The translations under genes and the position numbers were made by a program. The notes under the pieces are model-generated. The model was not told the DNA's origin and did no database searches. It was given only the letters and a program-made list of their open reading frames with translations. A stretch of DNA of 64,000 nt from assembly GCF_037042905.1 (NCBI RefSeq), contig NC_087254.1:20609103-20673102 (forward strand), written 5' to 3'. The stretch's first letter is position 1, and each line of letters starts with the position of its first letter. Shown piece after piece: positions 48,061 to 59,451 of this stretch. This DNA is from Lytechinus pictus. Lineage: Eukaryota > Echinodermata > Echinoidea > Temnopleuroida > Toxopneustidae.

Positions 48061-48545
48061 GTCAAAAATATCTGCTCGCGCTTCGCGCTCACATTATTAA
48101 TGTAAGAATATATCCAATTACCCATTATTTTCTTGATTTACAAAACATGAATAGAATGTCCCAATTATAGGTCTTAAATCTATTTTGTTTATGCTCGCGC
48201 TTCGCACTCGCATCAATTGTATAGTTATATACCTATCCTGTTCATGATTAGAAAGTGCTTAAGATGTCCCGTTTTTAGGTCTGAAATCTCATTTTCATTT
48301 CCGCTCGCGCTTCGCGCTCGCATCAATTGTATAGTTAAATACCTATCCTCTTCATTATTAGAAAAGTGCTTAGAATGTCTCGTTTTTTGGTCTGAAATCT
48401 CAATTTTGTTTCCGCTCGCGCTTCGCGCTCGCATCAATTGTATAATTATATACCTATCCTGTTCATGATTGCAAAAAGTGCTTAGAATGTCCAGTATTTA
48501 GGTCGGAATGTCATTTTTTTCAGCTCGCGCTTCGCGCTCGCATTA
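48061..48545. repeat. Tandem array of about 110-bp units containing GCTCGCGCTTCGCGCTCGC
   Basis: The GC-rich 19-mer starts at 48074, 48193, 48303, 48414 and 48523 (spacing about 110-120), separated by AT-rich text such as ATCAATTGTATAGTTA and TTAGGTCTGAAATCTCA. Isolated copies also lie at 47114 and 48772. The frames it creates on both strands are repeat artefacts. Confidence 0.93.
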
Positions 48546-48850
48546 TTTGATTGTTGATATTATGTATCGTCTTAATGGGTAACTGCAAACAGTCCTTATA
48601 ACACTTCCCTTTCGATCAGACCAGAGCGTATGTAAAAAATATCTGCTCGCACTGATCACGTTCGCAGTTATTATTTGTTACATACGCATCTTGTTCAGGA
48701 CCACAAACATTGCTCAAAATGTTCAATTTTTCAGGACAAAATACATGAATTTTCTCCCCCAAAAAAATCGCTCGCGCTTCGCGCTCGAGTTATCTAATTA
48801 TATATCTTTGTTCTTTTATATTAAAGAAGAAAGCTAAGAAGTGACTGTGA

Positions 48851-48889
48851 TATATATGTATATATATATATATATATATGTGTATATAT

Positions 48890-48965
<76 letters not shown>
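48851..48965. repeat. (TA)n and (GT)n microsatellite
   Basis: Interrupted TA run with a GT tail. Confidence 0.97.
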
Positions 48966-48967
<2 letters not shown>

Positions 48968-49093
48968 GTGCCCTTAGAGGTGTGTGTGCGTGTGTGTAAT
49001 TATAGAAAATTCAATTGGGTCCCCTCCTCCCCCCCCCCACCTTTGAGGAGAGATTTCAGCACCCCCACTGAAAAAATCGTTCCCAGGTCCCTG

Positions 49094-51479
49094 CTTGAGA
49101 ATTATAAATCATTGTAAAATGTACAAAATCCAAAGTACCCGCCAAAAGAAAAAAAAATGTTGTCAAACTGATCAAGACAGCGTTTGGCAGTGAGTCTGAC
49201 TATAAATAAGCATTGCGATAACATAATAACTACTCGCATTGTGCACTGGCCACTGCAATCTACATAGTACCACTCATTCAAGGTTGCATAGTACATGATC
49301 TATTCAACATCTGATCAACCAGGCAGTCTGTGGGATTCTTTTTTTTAAACATAGGCGGCTGAGACGTCGTAGACGTGGCCCACATTAAGCTGGCCCATTA
49401 AGGTAACACTAACAGTAAGAAGTTATTTCTACCTCCGTGGCTGGCCGAAGGCCAAGCCCCAGCAGTAATTAAGGTGGCATTTCCATTATTAAGCAGCAGC
49501 CAGGTCACGGGCACATACATGACCAGCCGCCGTACTCATGGCCAGCCGACGCAGCCGCGGGTAGAGCCCAGCCCGCAAGCCTCAGTGACTTCATTCCCGT
49601 CCCGCCCGCTGGCGCGGCAGAAATCCACTATGTGTATGTCTCTCTCCCGATCTAGCGATCTTCACGTTTTACTTTGATCATCTTTTACATTTATAACATA
49701 AATAACGAAAATCGGTGCCCAAAACTCACCTGATATGTAACCTGGATAAGCAATGTCAGTTTATCAGCTCTCAGATATAAATGCCATTTCCCATTAGCAG
49801 TGAAACAATAAATACCTAAAGCAAATCTAAATTTAGCTGATGACAACAAGTCAGGATCATTGCTTGCTATTGCGCAATGTTTTTTTTTCAGTCTTCTCTA
49901 GCGCCACCTTGTGGCGGAAATAACATCAGAGAAATCATGGTTCTTTCATAAAATATATTGTGTGTCTATGAAATATTTAGAAATATGAAAATGTTGTCAT
50001 TTTTCTATTTCTAAACCAACCTTAATCTACTATCCTTTGTTAGGTTATTCGACATGTATATCACCATGGATTATACTAGACCTATTTGTCACAATATGCT
50101 AAATTGTCTTGCTCTCCACAAATCACTGACGGCATATAGAGAGCGGCCAATAAATTTTATCAGTTTATGCAGAAACATTGAATATATAAAAATGAATTTT
50201 GTAATATTGAAAAGAATAAATAAAATGAATTGATGTGGTCTAATGATGATCAAGCCCCGCCCCTTAATCTATATCTAGCCGTCGTACGATGCGTGAACAG
50301 GGGCCGAGGAACGGTTTTGAAAGGGGGGGGGGGGTTGACCAGTGACCATGCAAAAATCACTATCAGGTTTCCGATGAATTGCAAGTATGAAAGAACCGCA
50401 CCAATTATTGGTTCCCGGTAAGTATCTTAAACAGAGTGCGCGTGCAGCGATGATTTTTATTGGTCATTGGTATTTAGCAATTGATTGCAAACCTTTGTGT
50501 AACGGAGCCCATGGTCATTTTTACATTTTTGTACACGGTTCCGCGGCCCCTGGTGAATTTTAGTGGAAGAAAATAAAGGATAATATATGGCACGGAAGTT
50601 GCATGAATGGGGCTCCCGTGGAGTGAAAAACATTAATTTGCTTTTTCATCAAATTTCTCGCCTTATCTTAGATTTTTTTTCTCCTTATTACTGGTTGTTT
50701 ATTGCTAGTAAATATTGATCTGTTTTTTTTTTAAAGCAGGTATTTCTGCATTTATTAATAAATCTAAATTACAAATTTATAACAATGATATAAAATCAAA
50801 CATACATAATGATCAAGTTACAAAGGTCACAATATTGTATAGTAGATAAGTAGATATAAAGACATAATTCATGTAAACAATAACAAATGAATTTAAATGC
50901 AGAGGCCAGCTATCGTAAGCTGAAAGCTTGAAATAATAGCAGCCAGGGGAAAAGAGAAGGCTACATGGAAACCATAATAAAAATACCGGGTCTTTATTAT
51001 TTAAAAGTGATGTCACTTATATTGCTTAAAGTATAATAAAAGGAAAGGGGGAAAAAATGGGGCAAGATGAAGTGTGTGCAAGTGAGTGCGTGTGCAGGTG
51101 AGAATTTATAAGTATTTTGATAAAAGGTACCCCCTTTAGTGAAGCTTTTACTTTTCTTGTATTTATTATATGCTACATTATTATCATGCAGGTTTTGTAT
51201 TTAAAGAAAGAATATTTTGTTGAATCAAACTGATGTGTTTCTATTTTGTCTAACACAAATATGTTTATTACCGAATTACATAAAGAAGTCGTATATCAAT
51301 TGGGTTTTGAACATAAATCCTATAACCCCGGATCCTAACATCCAAAACAAAATAAACCATAATTCTTATCTTTACATTAGTTTGAAACAAAAATCTTTAT
51401 TGCAATCCTTCCTCTATATGCCGTATGAAATATTGAGAAAGGAGCAAATGTCGCGGGAGAATCATGTAATGTCAACAAG
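49094..51479. other. Stretch with GC-rich block and few features
   Basis: A CpG-containing GC-rich block at about 49440-49640 stands out against AT-rich surroundings and could be promoter-like. A CTCF-like core (minus strand) is at 49901-49914. A G run is near 50323-50333. A minus-oriented retroelement-tail-like block lies at about 50740-51030. No further gene is supported. Confidence 0.4.
49730..49866 (-). CDS. Possible upstream exon of the LENG9-like gene
   Basis: Ends in a strong donor ATATCAG|GTGAGT and is open in the frame that joins in phase 0 to the exon at 46055, giving S-N-D-P-D-L-L near its start and L-I-Q-V-T-Y-Q at its end. The acceptor side is weak (CAATAG without a pyrimidine tract, after an A-run), and the peptide matches nothing I know. 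It may instead be a 5' UTR exon whose transcription starts nearby. The long intron to 46055 carries the hAT-like element. Confidence 0.35.
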
Positions 51480-52168
51480 GCCCGGTCTTACAAAGAGTTA
51501 CGATTGATCTTGGGCCCGTTGCAGAAAGAGTTGCAATCAAACGCAACTCTAAAAATCATGCGTAACTTGATTTTCAACCAATCAACAGCGCGCATTTTGG
51601 ACTTGCGATTGATCTTTTGACTTGAACTATATGGAAATCCAACAATGTCATATTTTTCCCGCTCCAGAACATGATTTTTGTTCAAACAAAGAGAAGCACC
51701 GTGAATTTTCGAGAAAATAATGAATGTACGATTATACATCATTATTTTAGAAAATATCTTTAAAAAATGCATTTTAGATGTTAACGTTGCTGTCTTTCCC
51801 AACAACTATTGATAGGATTAAAAAAAAACATTTTATAATCATAGCTTGTATATTTCGTTTTGTCTACTTTATTTACCAAATCACCTATCTTTGTTTAGAT
51901 AATACTGATATTAAGTCATCGCTTTGCCACATTCCTTTTTGGGGGGTGGGGGAGGATAAGTGGGTAGGGTTTTTTTTTTATTATTATGGTTGTTATTCTA
52001 ACTAACTTGTGTTTATGTGATTTGCAATCACCTAATAATCATTTGTAAATTTTGTGATTTATTTCAATTTGTTATAATAAAAACAGAAAAAAAAAGAAAA
52101 ACGTTGCTGTCTTTCCATAGTTGGGGTTGATATAGGATCAATCGTAACCCTTTGTTAGACGCTGTACC
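51480..52168. mobile_element. Fold-back element, 'GTCTTACAAAGAGTTACGAT' family, copy 2
   Basis: Left end GGCCCGGTCTTACAAAGAGT then ACGATTGATC; right end GATCAATCGTAACCCTTTGT then TAGAC. Same family as 2707-3617. The interior differs. Confidence 0.55.
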
Positions 52169-53993
52169 AAGCTGAAGCCCTACAAGACAGTAGAAGAGAA
52201 ATAATTTATGAGATGCATGGGGATGGGTCTTTGTGGTGTTTACTCCGACCACTCAACATGATTATGTTCAGCAATACAAGTCATAAAACTGTCTTCTGAG
52301 AGATGCAAGCTTTGTGGGATGGATTTCAAGCACGGTGTGACCAGGTAATGTCCATTTAACTTTGTTTTCTTGTTCTCTTGCATTCTTTTGCTGGTCGCGC
52401 ATCGGGCAATCACGATCTTCATAATGTAGTCATCAGGGCCCCCAGTCAGGGCCCTTTGTAGTCTAGATTCTAGACGTCGGTGTACTTGTTATTTCTCTCC
52501 CCTTGCTTTATTCTCCCATGCGCGCCATCTCCAGTGATCGCGCTATCCCCTCTTTCACGCCCCTCACCAATGATGAGGGTAGGAAATCGTGTGGCTGTTT
52601 TCATTTCGGGCGTAGAGGTCGAGGATTGTGTTATTGATCAACTGAAAAGTAGAACAGTCCTGGAAAAGGACTAGGCCCTTTGATACAAAGATTATCGATT
52701 GATTGCAATGACTATCGTCTATCATTGAGCTACATATGTTTTTCTTTTCTTTTCTTTTATTTATTTCTGTATTCACATCAGTATCAGAATTACAAAATAT
52801 ATATACGTACAAAGGTAAAACATATATAACAAAATAATGATAGTGGTAGAGTAGGCCTATATATAGTGTAAGTAAATAACAACATGTATTACACATTTTT
52901 TTCAAAACAAGATTATTTAAAGGAATGCAGGAGATCGCCATCGTGAGCGATGTTACGGCCGGGGGATTAACTCTATATAGCCCGGGCTATTTTGAAATTG
53001 CATAGCCAAGGGGGGGGGGGGTAAAAACAGGCCCCCTAACCCCCCCCCCCCCCCAGATCTCGGCCCGTTGATCGCGCAATCGCGTCGAAAACTTGCACGC
53101 ACGTCACCTATGACGTAATCTCCTCAATCGTACCAAAATACCAAATTTATTTAAATTTATTTATAATGAATTATTAAATACGCATAAAATCATAATTTGG
53201 CTGTAAATGTATAAAATAGCCCCCAAACTGCTAAATTTTGGTCTGGACAGTGGAAACTCTTCCTAGCATTATTATCAAAATAATGTAAACAAACAAAATG
53301 GCAATATAGAATTTTTTTCTTGTGTATTTTTTGTCTTTTAAATTTCTTTTGTATTTCTATGTTGTTTTGACTTTATTTTTGTCATTGTTTTTTTCGATGG
53401 AAATCGTCGGCAACACGTACTATTTAAGTCATTTTAGGATATAACCACATAGGGCGCTTGTTGGTAGAGGATTCCCTTTATTTTCTAAGCTACTAATTTC
53501 CCCCTTGAGTTACACATATTGATACATTACTTCTTGGTACTGAGGCAATATCCACTGAGTAAGTTGTGATAAAATGAATTTAACTAACATGTTCTTCATC
53601 TGTAGATACATTTTCCATGGGGAAACTGAGCATTGACTTCAAATCTACATTTACATCACTATTTGAAAATACAATATGTGTTTGCGGGGTTTTTTGCCTG
53701 AAATAGGCACATAAATTATGGTAATCTGCTATTTGATGATAAAGGAGTACTTAAGAAATAAAGTAGTTTCGAGCTGCTTTGAAAGAATAAAATAGTATGC
53801 TTATTGCCTCAACTTGTGCAAAATGTAGATACTGCATTTTGCAGTTACTGAAAAATGGCTTTCCCAAAAGAAATTCAGAAAACAGAATGCGTCATGTGAA
53901 AAGGGGTGGTTTACTGACTACTTTTCTGAAAAAAGGTGAAAATTGAAAAATGTCAGATTCTGTGTTTTTCCTGTAGGGGGGGGGGGGGGGGGC
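52169..53993. other. Stretch without recognised genes
   Basis: Contains a T-rich retroelement-tail-like block headed by CTTTT repeats (about 52735-52930) and G/C runs at 53012-53023, 53040-53054 and 53977-53993. No exon supported. Confidence 0.45.
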
Positions 53994-54033
53994 GGAGGAC
54001 CGGACGGGGCTTTATTTTCACTATACGGTGTCT

Positions 54034-54637
54034 TAAAGGCCCAGTCCACCTCAGAAAAATGTTGATTTGAATCAATAGAGAAAAATCAGACAAGCACAAT
54101 GCTGAAAATTTCATCAAAATCAGATGTAAAATAAGAAAGTTATGACATTTCAAAGTTTCGCTTATTTTTAACAAAATAGTTATATGAACGAGCCAGTTAC
54201 ATCCAAATGAGAGAGTCGATGATGTCACTCACTCACTATTTCTTTTGTTTTTTATTGTTTGTATTACACAATATTTCAATTTTTACGAATTTGATGATTA
54301 GGACCTCCTGAAGCACAAAATGTTAAAATATTGGAATTCCACGTCTTCAGGGAGGAATGAAACTTCATTTCACATGACAATGACGAGAAAATCAAAATAT
54401 TTCATATTTCATATAATAAAATACAAAAGAAATGGTGAGTGAGTGATGTCATCAGTTCCCTCATTTGCATACCGACCGAGATGTGCATATAACTGTTTTG
54501 TGAAATGAAGCGAAACTTTAAAATGTCATAACTTTTTTATTTTACATCCGATTTTGATGAAATTTTCAGTGTTATGCTTGTTGAATTTTTCTCTTTTTAT
54601 TCAAATCAAGTTTTTGTTGGGGTGGACTTGTCCTTTA
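54034..54637. mobile_element. TTAA-flanked fold-back element, family A, copy 3
   Basis: Opens TTAAAGGCCCAGTCCACCTC and closes GGGGTGGACTTGTCCTTTAA. Inverted halves as in the other family A copies. It sits inside one arm of an inverted duplication whose other arm is empty at this site, directly supporting insertion. Confidence 0.88.
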
Positions 54638-54647
54638 AAATACTTAC

Positions 54648-54732
54648 CTTTAGACACGCTGAGGTATCGGCAGAGAAGCAGTCGGCTGAACACAACTTGA
54701 AGTGAGAAGTAGATGTGCATGACAAAAATCAT
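54648..54732 (-). CDS. Possible first exon of the LENG9-like gene
   Basis: An ATG at 54732 opens 28 codons, M-I-F-V-M-H-I-Y-F onward, ending AAAG|GTAAGT in phase 1. With the acceptor at 49866 the frame continues, which would add 82 residues to the protein (603 in all). The hydrophobic start could be a membrane or targeting segment. It lies inside an inverted duplication, and the other arm (55566-55650) has an in-frame stop, so this open frame could be chance. Confidence 0.25.
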
Positions 54733-55208
54733 CCCAACGGATAATACTGACAATAAGTTACCATTATCAATTTCTTTACAACACTTTAGTTATGCAGTCA
54801 TCACTAAAAATAACCATGATTTTATTTCTCCTCAAGATAGGCCCATATACATGATATAGGCCTACAAACATGATAGGCCTATAAAAATATCCTCATAAAC
54901 ATGATATGACGTACAAGTATGTCGGTATAATATGTGCTAATAATTTTCATAGATCATCGAACTAGTAGTCGTTGTTCCAATAAAAAAAAAATGTTTAGTG
55001 TCTTTGAACACATTTGTTTCATATATCACTGTTTTCCCCTATATGGGCTAACTTGCCCTGCCTAACCGGCGAACTTGCCCAAGGGTGCATGGGGCAGGTT
55101 TGCCCTGCAGCGAAAATTTTCTTTACGGCCCATTATTGTCAAAACCAAATGCATGTCCTCGACGAAAATAAGGTATTATGTAGTTATTACCTAGACCTTT
55201 ATACATTC

Positions 55209-55380
55209 CAAAGCACGACCTTCCTGAGGGGGGGGGGGGGGGCACATTTTACATTTTGCCGAGGAAAATTTGACAAGCAAGAGAAGTAAGAACTGCATAT
55301 TTGCATTTAAAATATTGACTATGGATCCCAAGGGGGGGGGGCAGGCCGGATTTGCCCCCCCCCCCTCCCTGGATCCGCCA
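55209..55380. mobile_element. Possible transposon end (GGATCCGCCACTG) with G runs
   Basis: The sequence ends CCTGGATCCGCCACTG, a terminal motif I associate with animal hAT-type elements (CAGTGGCGGATCC inverted). No left partner end is visible, and long G/C runs at 55209-55222 and 55334-55370 surround it. It lies in the spacer of the inverted duplication. Confidence 0.3.
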
Positions 55381-55481
55381 CTGGCCTGTACTATTGCTTG
55401 ATGTGAGATTGAAATATATAACTATAGTTCCTGATATATTCTCTTCAACAGATCCTTTAGCTTTCGTGGCACACGTGAGAA

Positions 55482-55720
55482 GAAATAAAATCAAAGTTAT
55501 TTTTAGTGATGACTGCATAACTAAAGTGTTGTAAAGAAATTTATAATGATAATTATTGTCAGTATATCCGTTCGGATGATTCTTGTCATGCACATCTACT
55601 TCTCACTTCAAGTTGTGTTCAGCCAAATGCTTTTCTACCGAGACGCCAGCGTGTCTGTCTAATTAAGGTAAGCATTTAGAGACACCGTTTAGAGTGAAAA
55701 TAAAGCCCGGTCCGGTCGCG
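55482..55720. repeat. Right arm of the inverted duplication (uninterrupted)
   Basis: Reverse complement of the outer and inner parts of 53994-54836, continuous here across the point where the left arm carries the family A element. The exon-like text of the left arm ends in an in-frame stop on this side. Confidence 0.9.
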
Positions 55721-58700
55721 CCCTGCACCGTAAACAGTTTCTAAACAAAAACTCCATAAATATAGATTTCGTATTCGCAATTCAATTCAAATTTTTTTTT
55801 CTTTTCAGATAAGTCACGTGCTTCAATTATCATGACTGGATAGTTTGTCTTTTCGGTTTGTCAGAACGGTCATGACGGTGATTTGCTCCCCCCCCCCGAG
55901 CAACTACATAACAAAGACTCAATTAAGTGGTTATAAGACTCGATTTAAGTGAAGTAATCTATAGTGATATATATGAACTTCTTTGCCTCATCCAGGAACG
56001 GTTCTACGTGGGAGGGGGGGGGGTGGGAGTGCCGAGAAAAATAACGATTATGTGTGAATTCCAATGGATATGATAAATAAACTCCTCAAAAAAAGTTTGG
56101 AAATCTGAGTTTGGCCATAAATTTCTTCCAACTCCCAATTTTACACAATGCATATTTGATATCATTTAAAAGATCATTTAATTGTCTTTGGTACCCTACA
56201 TGATGATTATGGTTCACATGGAGGTGCTATATACCTTGAAATGTGGGGCAAGGTCAAAATTCAAAAGTTGCAAAATGACACAATATTGAAAGTCACTGTT
56301 TTTCCGTGGTGATGGGCGAGTTTCACACCTCTGCACAAGCAAACACATAACAAACAAACATGCATTTCAAACCACGACTCAAACCATGTTATCTCACAGA
56401 TCTCCATGTTAATGTTAAGGGGGGCAACATATTTTATGGCCATATGAATACCTATAATAGGCCCCGTTGAAGTAATGACCATCTAAACATTCAGAACTAG
56501 TATAATATTGATTTCTATAACGGGCCTCACTGATGTCAAAGTTTCGGTACCATGAGCATCGCTTGTGTCACCGATCCTCTATCTCGCCAACATACCCAAC
56601 CACTTCCATTGACCCATCTCACTCGATCAGAAAGAATTGGCGGCTGGCATTGACTTTGTTATATCTCACCGCTTGTACATGTGATATTGTTTGTGAACAA
56701 AGCATTTTTTAACGTGAGCTGTTAATTGGTTTTTATTAACACTGATTAATCCATCTGAGTGATATTGAATGTATGATTCGTTTTCCTACCGGCTCTTCAT
56801 TTTTAGAAGGTCTTTTAGCAGCTGCAAGTCATGATTATGATTATAGTCTTCATAATCGGCGGCTCATATCACTCTTCATACACCGTTGTTTCCATGCAGG
56901 CACGCTATAGCGCATTTTTGTATTTGTCACTGCCTTTCATCATTCTGACCGCGAATATTGGACTCCCAAATCTTCGATGGAAATGTTGAAATGACAGATC
57001 TAGGATATGTTATTTTACTTATATTTCATTGCACCATGTGTAACGTCATACATGTACAGAAAAATAAAAATTCATACTTAATTTATATAAAAGAATTTAG
57101 CTCGTTTCGTTCTTCGGAATATAAGTAGTCCTCTCAGAAATCACACATTGATCACATTTTCATTGTTAACGTTTGCAACTCAATATCTGTCATTCCATCC
57201 ATGCTGGCATTTTAAAAATATATATTATACATAGGTCTACATGTTTCATTACGTTTATTTTGAAGACCATGACTGACGATACAATACTTCTCTCCGTTTG
57301 ATTTTGCAGGATCGGTTATATCCGCGATTCGGTCCTCTAAAATATGGTTCACATGCCTTAATCCTTTAGGTGAGTGTTTATGTGAATTGACTTTCCTTTC
57401 TTCTTTTTTTTATTTCACTATATGTTTATTCTATGAATACCGGCACTTTGACCATACACGGACCGTACATCCAATCACGTATATTCATAAATTTCACAAA
57501 TTTAACTGCAGAACAAAGCCTGATTCGAAACATTTGTATAAATTTACAACCCTGATATGTTGCACCAGCACGATTTAGGAAAAATTAATTTTTTTTTTTT
57601 TTTGGGGGGGGGGGGTTCTTCATAAATTCATACAAGTCAATTTGTCATAAAAGAATATAGATACATACAAGTTTTATTTACAGAAGAAAGAATGTGCTCC
57701 TGTATAAAAGCAAAGGCTTTTGGTGGGATACGTATAATACCAAAATAATATTTTCAGTTAAAAATATAGATTCACGTTGAAAAAAACAACGAAATGTGTT
57801 CGACGAATCCTGTCGAAACCGGCTCATACAAACGACTAAAGTGTCGAGATTTTCGTAAAGAGAAACTTGTAAAGTTTGAGTAGTAGATAGCGGAAACAAA
57901 TGTAAGGATTTTTATAGAATACAGAAAATGCAAACAAAAACACGATAGAGACCGGGATGAAGAGAACAAACTTTACTTACCCCGATCGGCCGCCGTGCGA
58001 GACTCTTTATAAGACCATATTTGCAATAATTAACTTAAAAAAATAATAAATGTATACAACTTGATAATAGATGGAAATGTTTGCATGTATTATAGAGAAA
58101 TGATCAACATGTTGCAACTGGAATAAGCATAATGGGTTATTTAACATTACAATGTTCTTGTTTACTGAAAAAAAATCTTTAGGTTTTTAGCCAACGTTGT
58201 GTTTGATATAATAATAACAACAATAATAGTCATTATAATTTGTAGAATTTGTGTAGTGCATTTTCCATCTTAATTAGATGCTCAAAACACGAAACCTTTT
58301 ATATTTATAATGATGATGATAATAATGATAATGTATATATTTATAGAGCGCAGAAACTATTCACTAAAGTAATTTACTATGCTTATAAGGTCTCCTAAAA
58401 TTTATGCTTTTTACTTATATTTATTTGTTTTCCCTTTAGCGTTTTCATCTTCGAAATATGAAATACGGCAGCCTTCTCATTTCCTTTTCATTCATTTCTT
58501 GTAAATTTGGGAGGCAAATAATATCTTTGTATTGTATTGTATTTATTTTCCATTCATAAAACCATGCAAAATACATCAGATATAATTACAAATTCAAATA
58601 TAAAATTAATACATAATGAATGGCTTGTTTGCCCACTCAGAGTGGTAATTATTACCACTCTGTACTGCCTATGGGTCCAGAACGTAATAAAATAGATCAA

Positions 58701-59451
58701 GGGGGCGACGTAGATCATACATGTTTTTTTTTTTTATTCTTAAGTTCTAAGATATTTACTGATCTCTCTTTGCAATAATTATTTTCATAAAACAAAAGAG
58801 CAACCTGTGTACACTTATCTTTTTATAGTAATGCCACCGAATGTAAGTTATGCTGGAAGTGAATTTGTAGTAATTTGGTTTTGAATTTTATTGTGAAAAA
58901 AGAGAAGATTGAAACTAATAAAACATGAAAGCGTGCAAGAGCTATCTTGATAATACATGTAGAACGAACGTTGGCTTTTTGACGGTCTAACGAAATTACC
59001 TTGATCGAATTAATGAACATTTGGTGACATGAATACTTTCATTTTGATCGATTCTATGGTATCCCCATGGTATATATCGTTCGCATTTTGCCTTTGTTCT
59101 GGAGGCTGTATATTTGCCAACGTCCTTGCCTTCATCGACAAGTGCAAGCCATTTGCAAGCCATGCATTCTTACCGTTTCATTCGCTTTTAACAAGAGTTA
59201 ATAACGGATGAGTATACTACCATGATTATGTTCATCACCGGGGGCATGTGGACCACCTAACCAATGATTTTTCAAAAGTAAAAAAAAAAAGGATCGAGGG
59301 GGAGCTCGGTAAAAAGAAAGAAAAAAAAAAACCAGGACAAACGGGCAGAAAGATACAAAAAAATGTATAATAATAAAGGTGCCCCGAGTATCGTCTCAAC
59401 TTTTACTTCCCATATTTCTTCTATAATCTTGTCTGTCTGCAAGACGAATAG
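55721..59451. other. Stretch without recognised genes
   Basis: No supported gene. A 60-nt segment at 57310-57369 is bounded by a good acceptor (TTTTGCAG) and donor (TTTAG|GTGAGT). Retroelement-tail-like block at 58528-58720 headed by TTGTA repeats. T/G homopolymer junction at 57590-57614. Confidence 0.45.
58528..58720 (-). repeat. Retroelement-tail-like A/T-rich block
   Basis: Headed by GTATT pentamers then A/T-rich sequence and a GC-richer foot with AGTGGTAATTATTACCACT, an inverted repeat. Layout similar to 16504 and 30541. Confidence 0.3.

Larger units (their letters stand above)
46436..49093. mobile_element. hAT-like non-autonomous element, 2658 bp, with nested insertions
   Basis: Perfect 14-bp inverted ends CAGGGACCTGGGAA and TTCCCAGGTCCCTG, flanked by a perfect 8-bp direct repeat CTTGAGAA (46428-46435 and 49094-49101). 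These are hAT hallmarks. The left-end region (GGGGGTGCTG, CATAGGCAGCACC) is repeated internally near 46862-46985. Inside are a decayed family B fold-back (about 47236-48040), which in turn carries the 259-bp element 47387-47645, a 110-bp tandem array (48061-48545) and a TA microsatellite. No transposase frame remains. Located in the intron upstream of exon 46055. Confidence 0.85.
53994..54836. repeat. Left arm of an inverted duplication (contains a fold-back insertion)
   Basis: About 240 bp of this arm is the reverse complement of 55482-55720 at high identity, including AACACAACTTGAAGTGAGAA and GTTATGCAGTCATCACTAAA. The match is interrupted by the TTAA element 54034-54637, which the other arm lacks. 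Confidence 0.9.
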
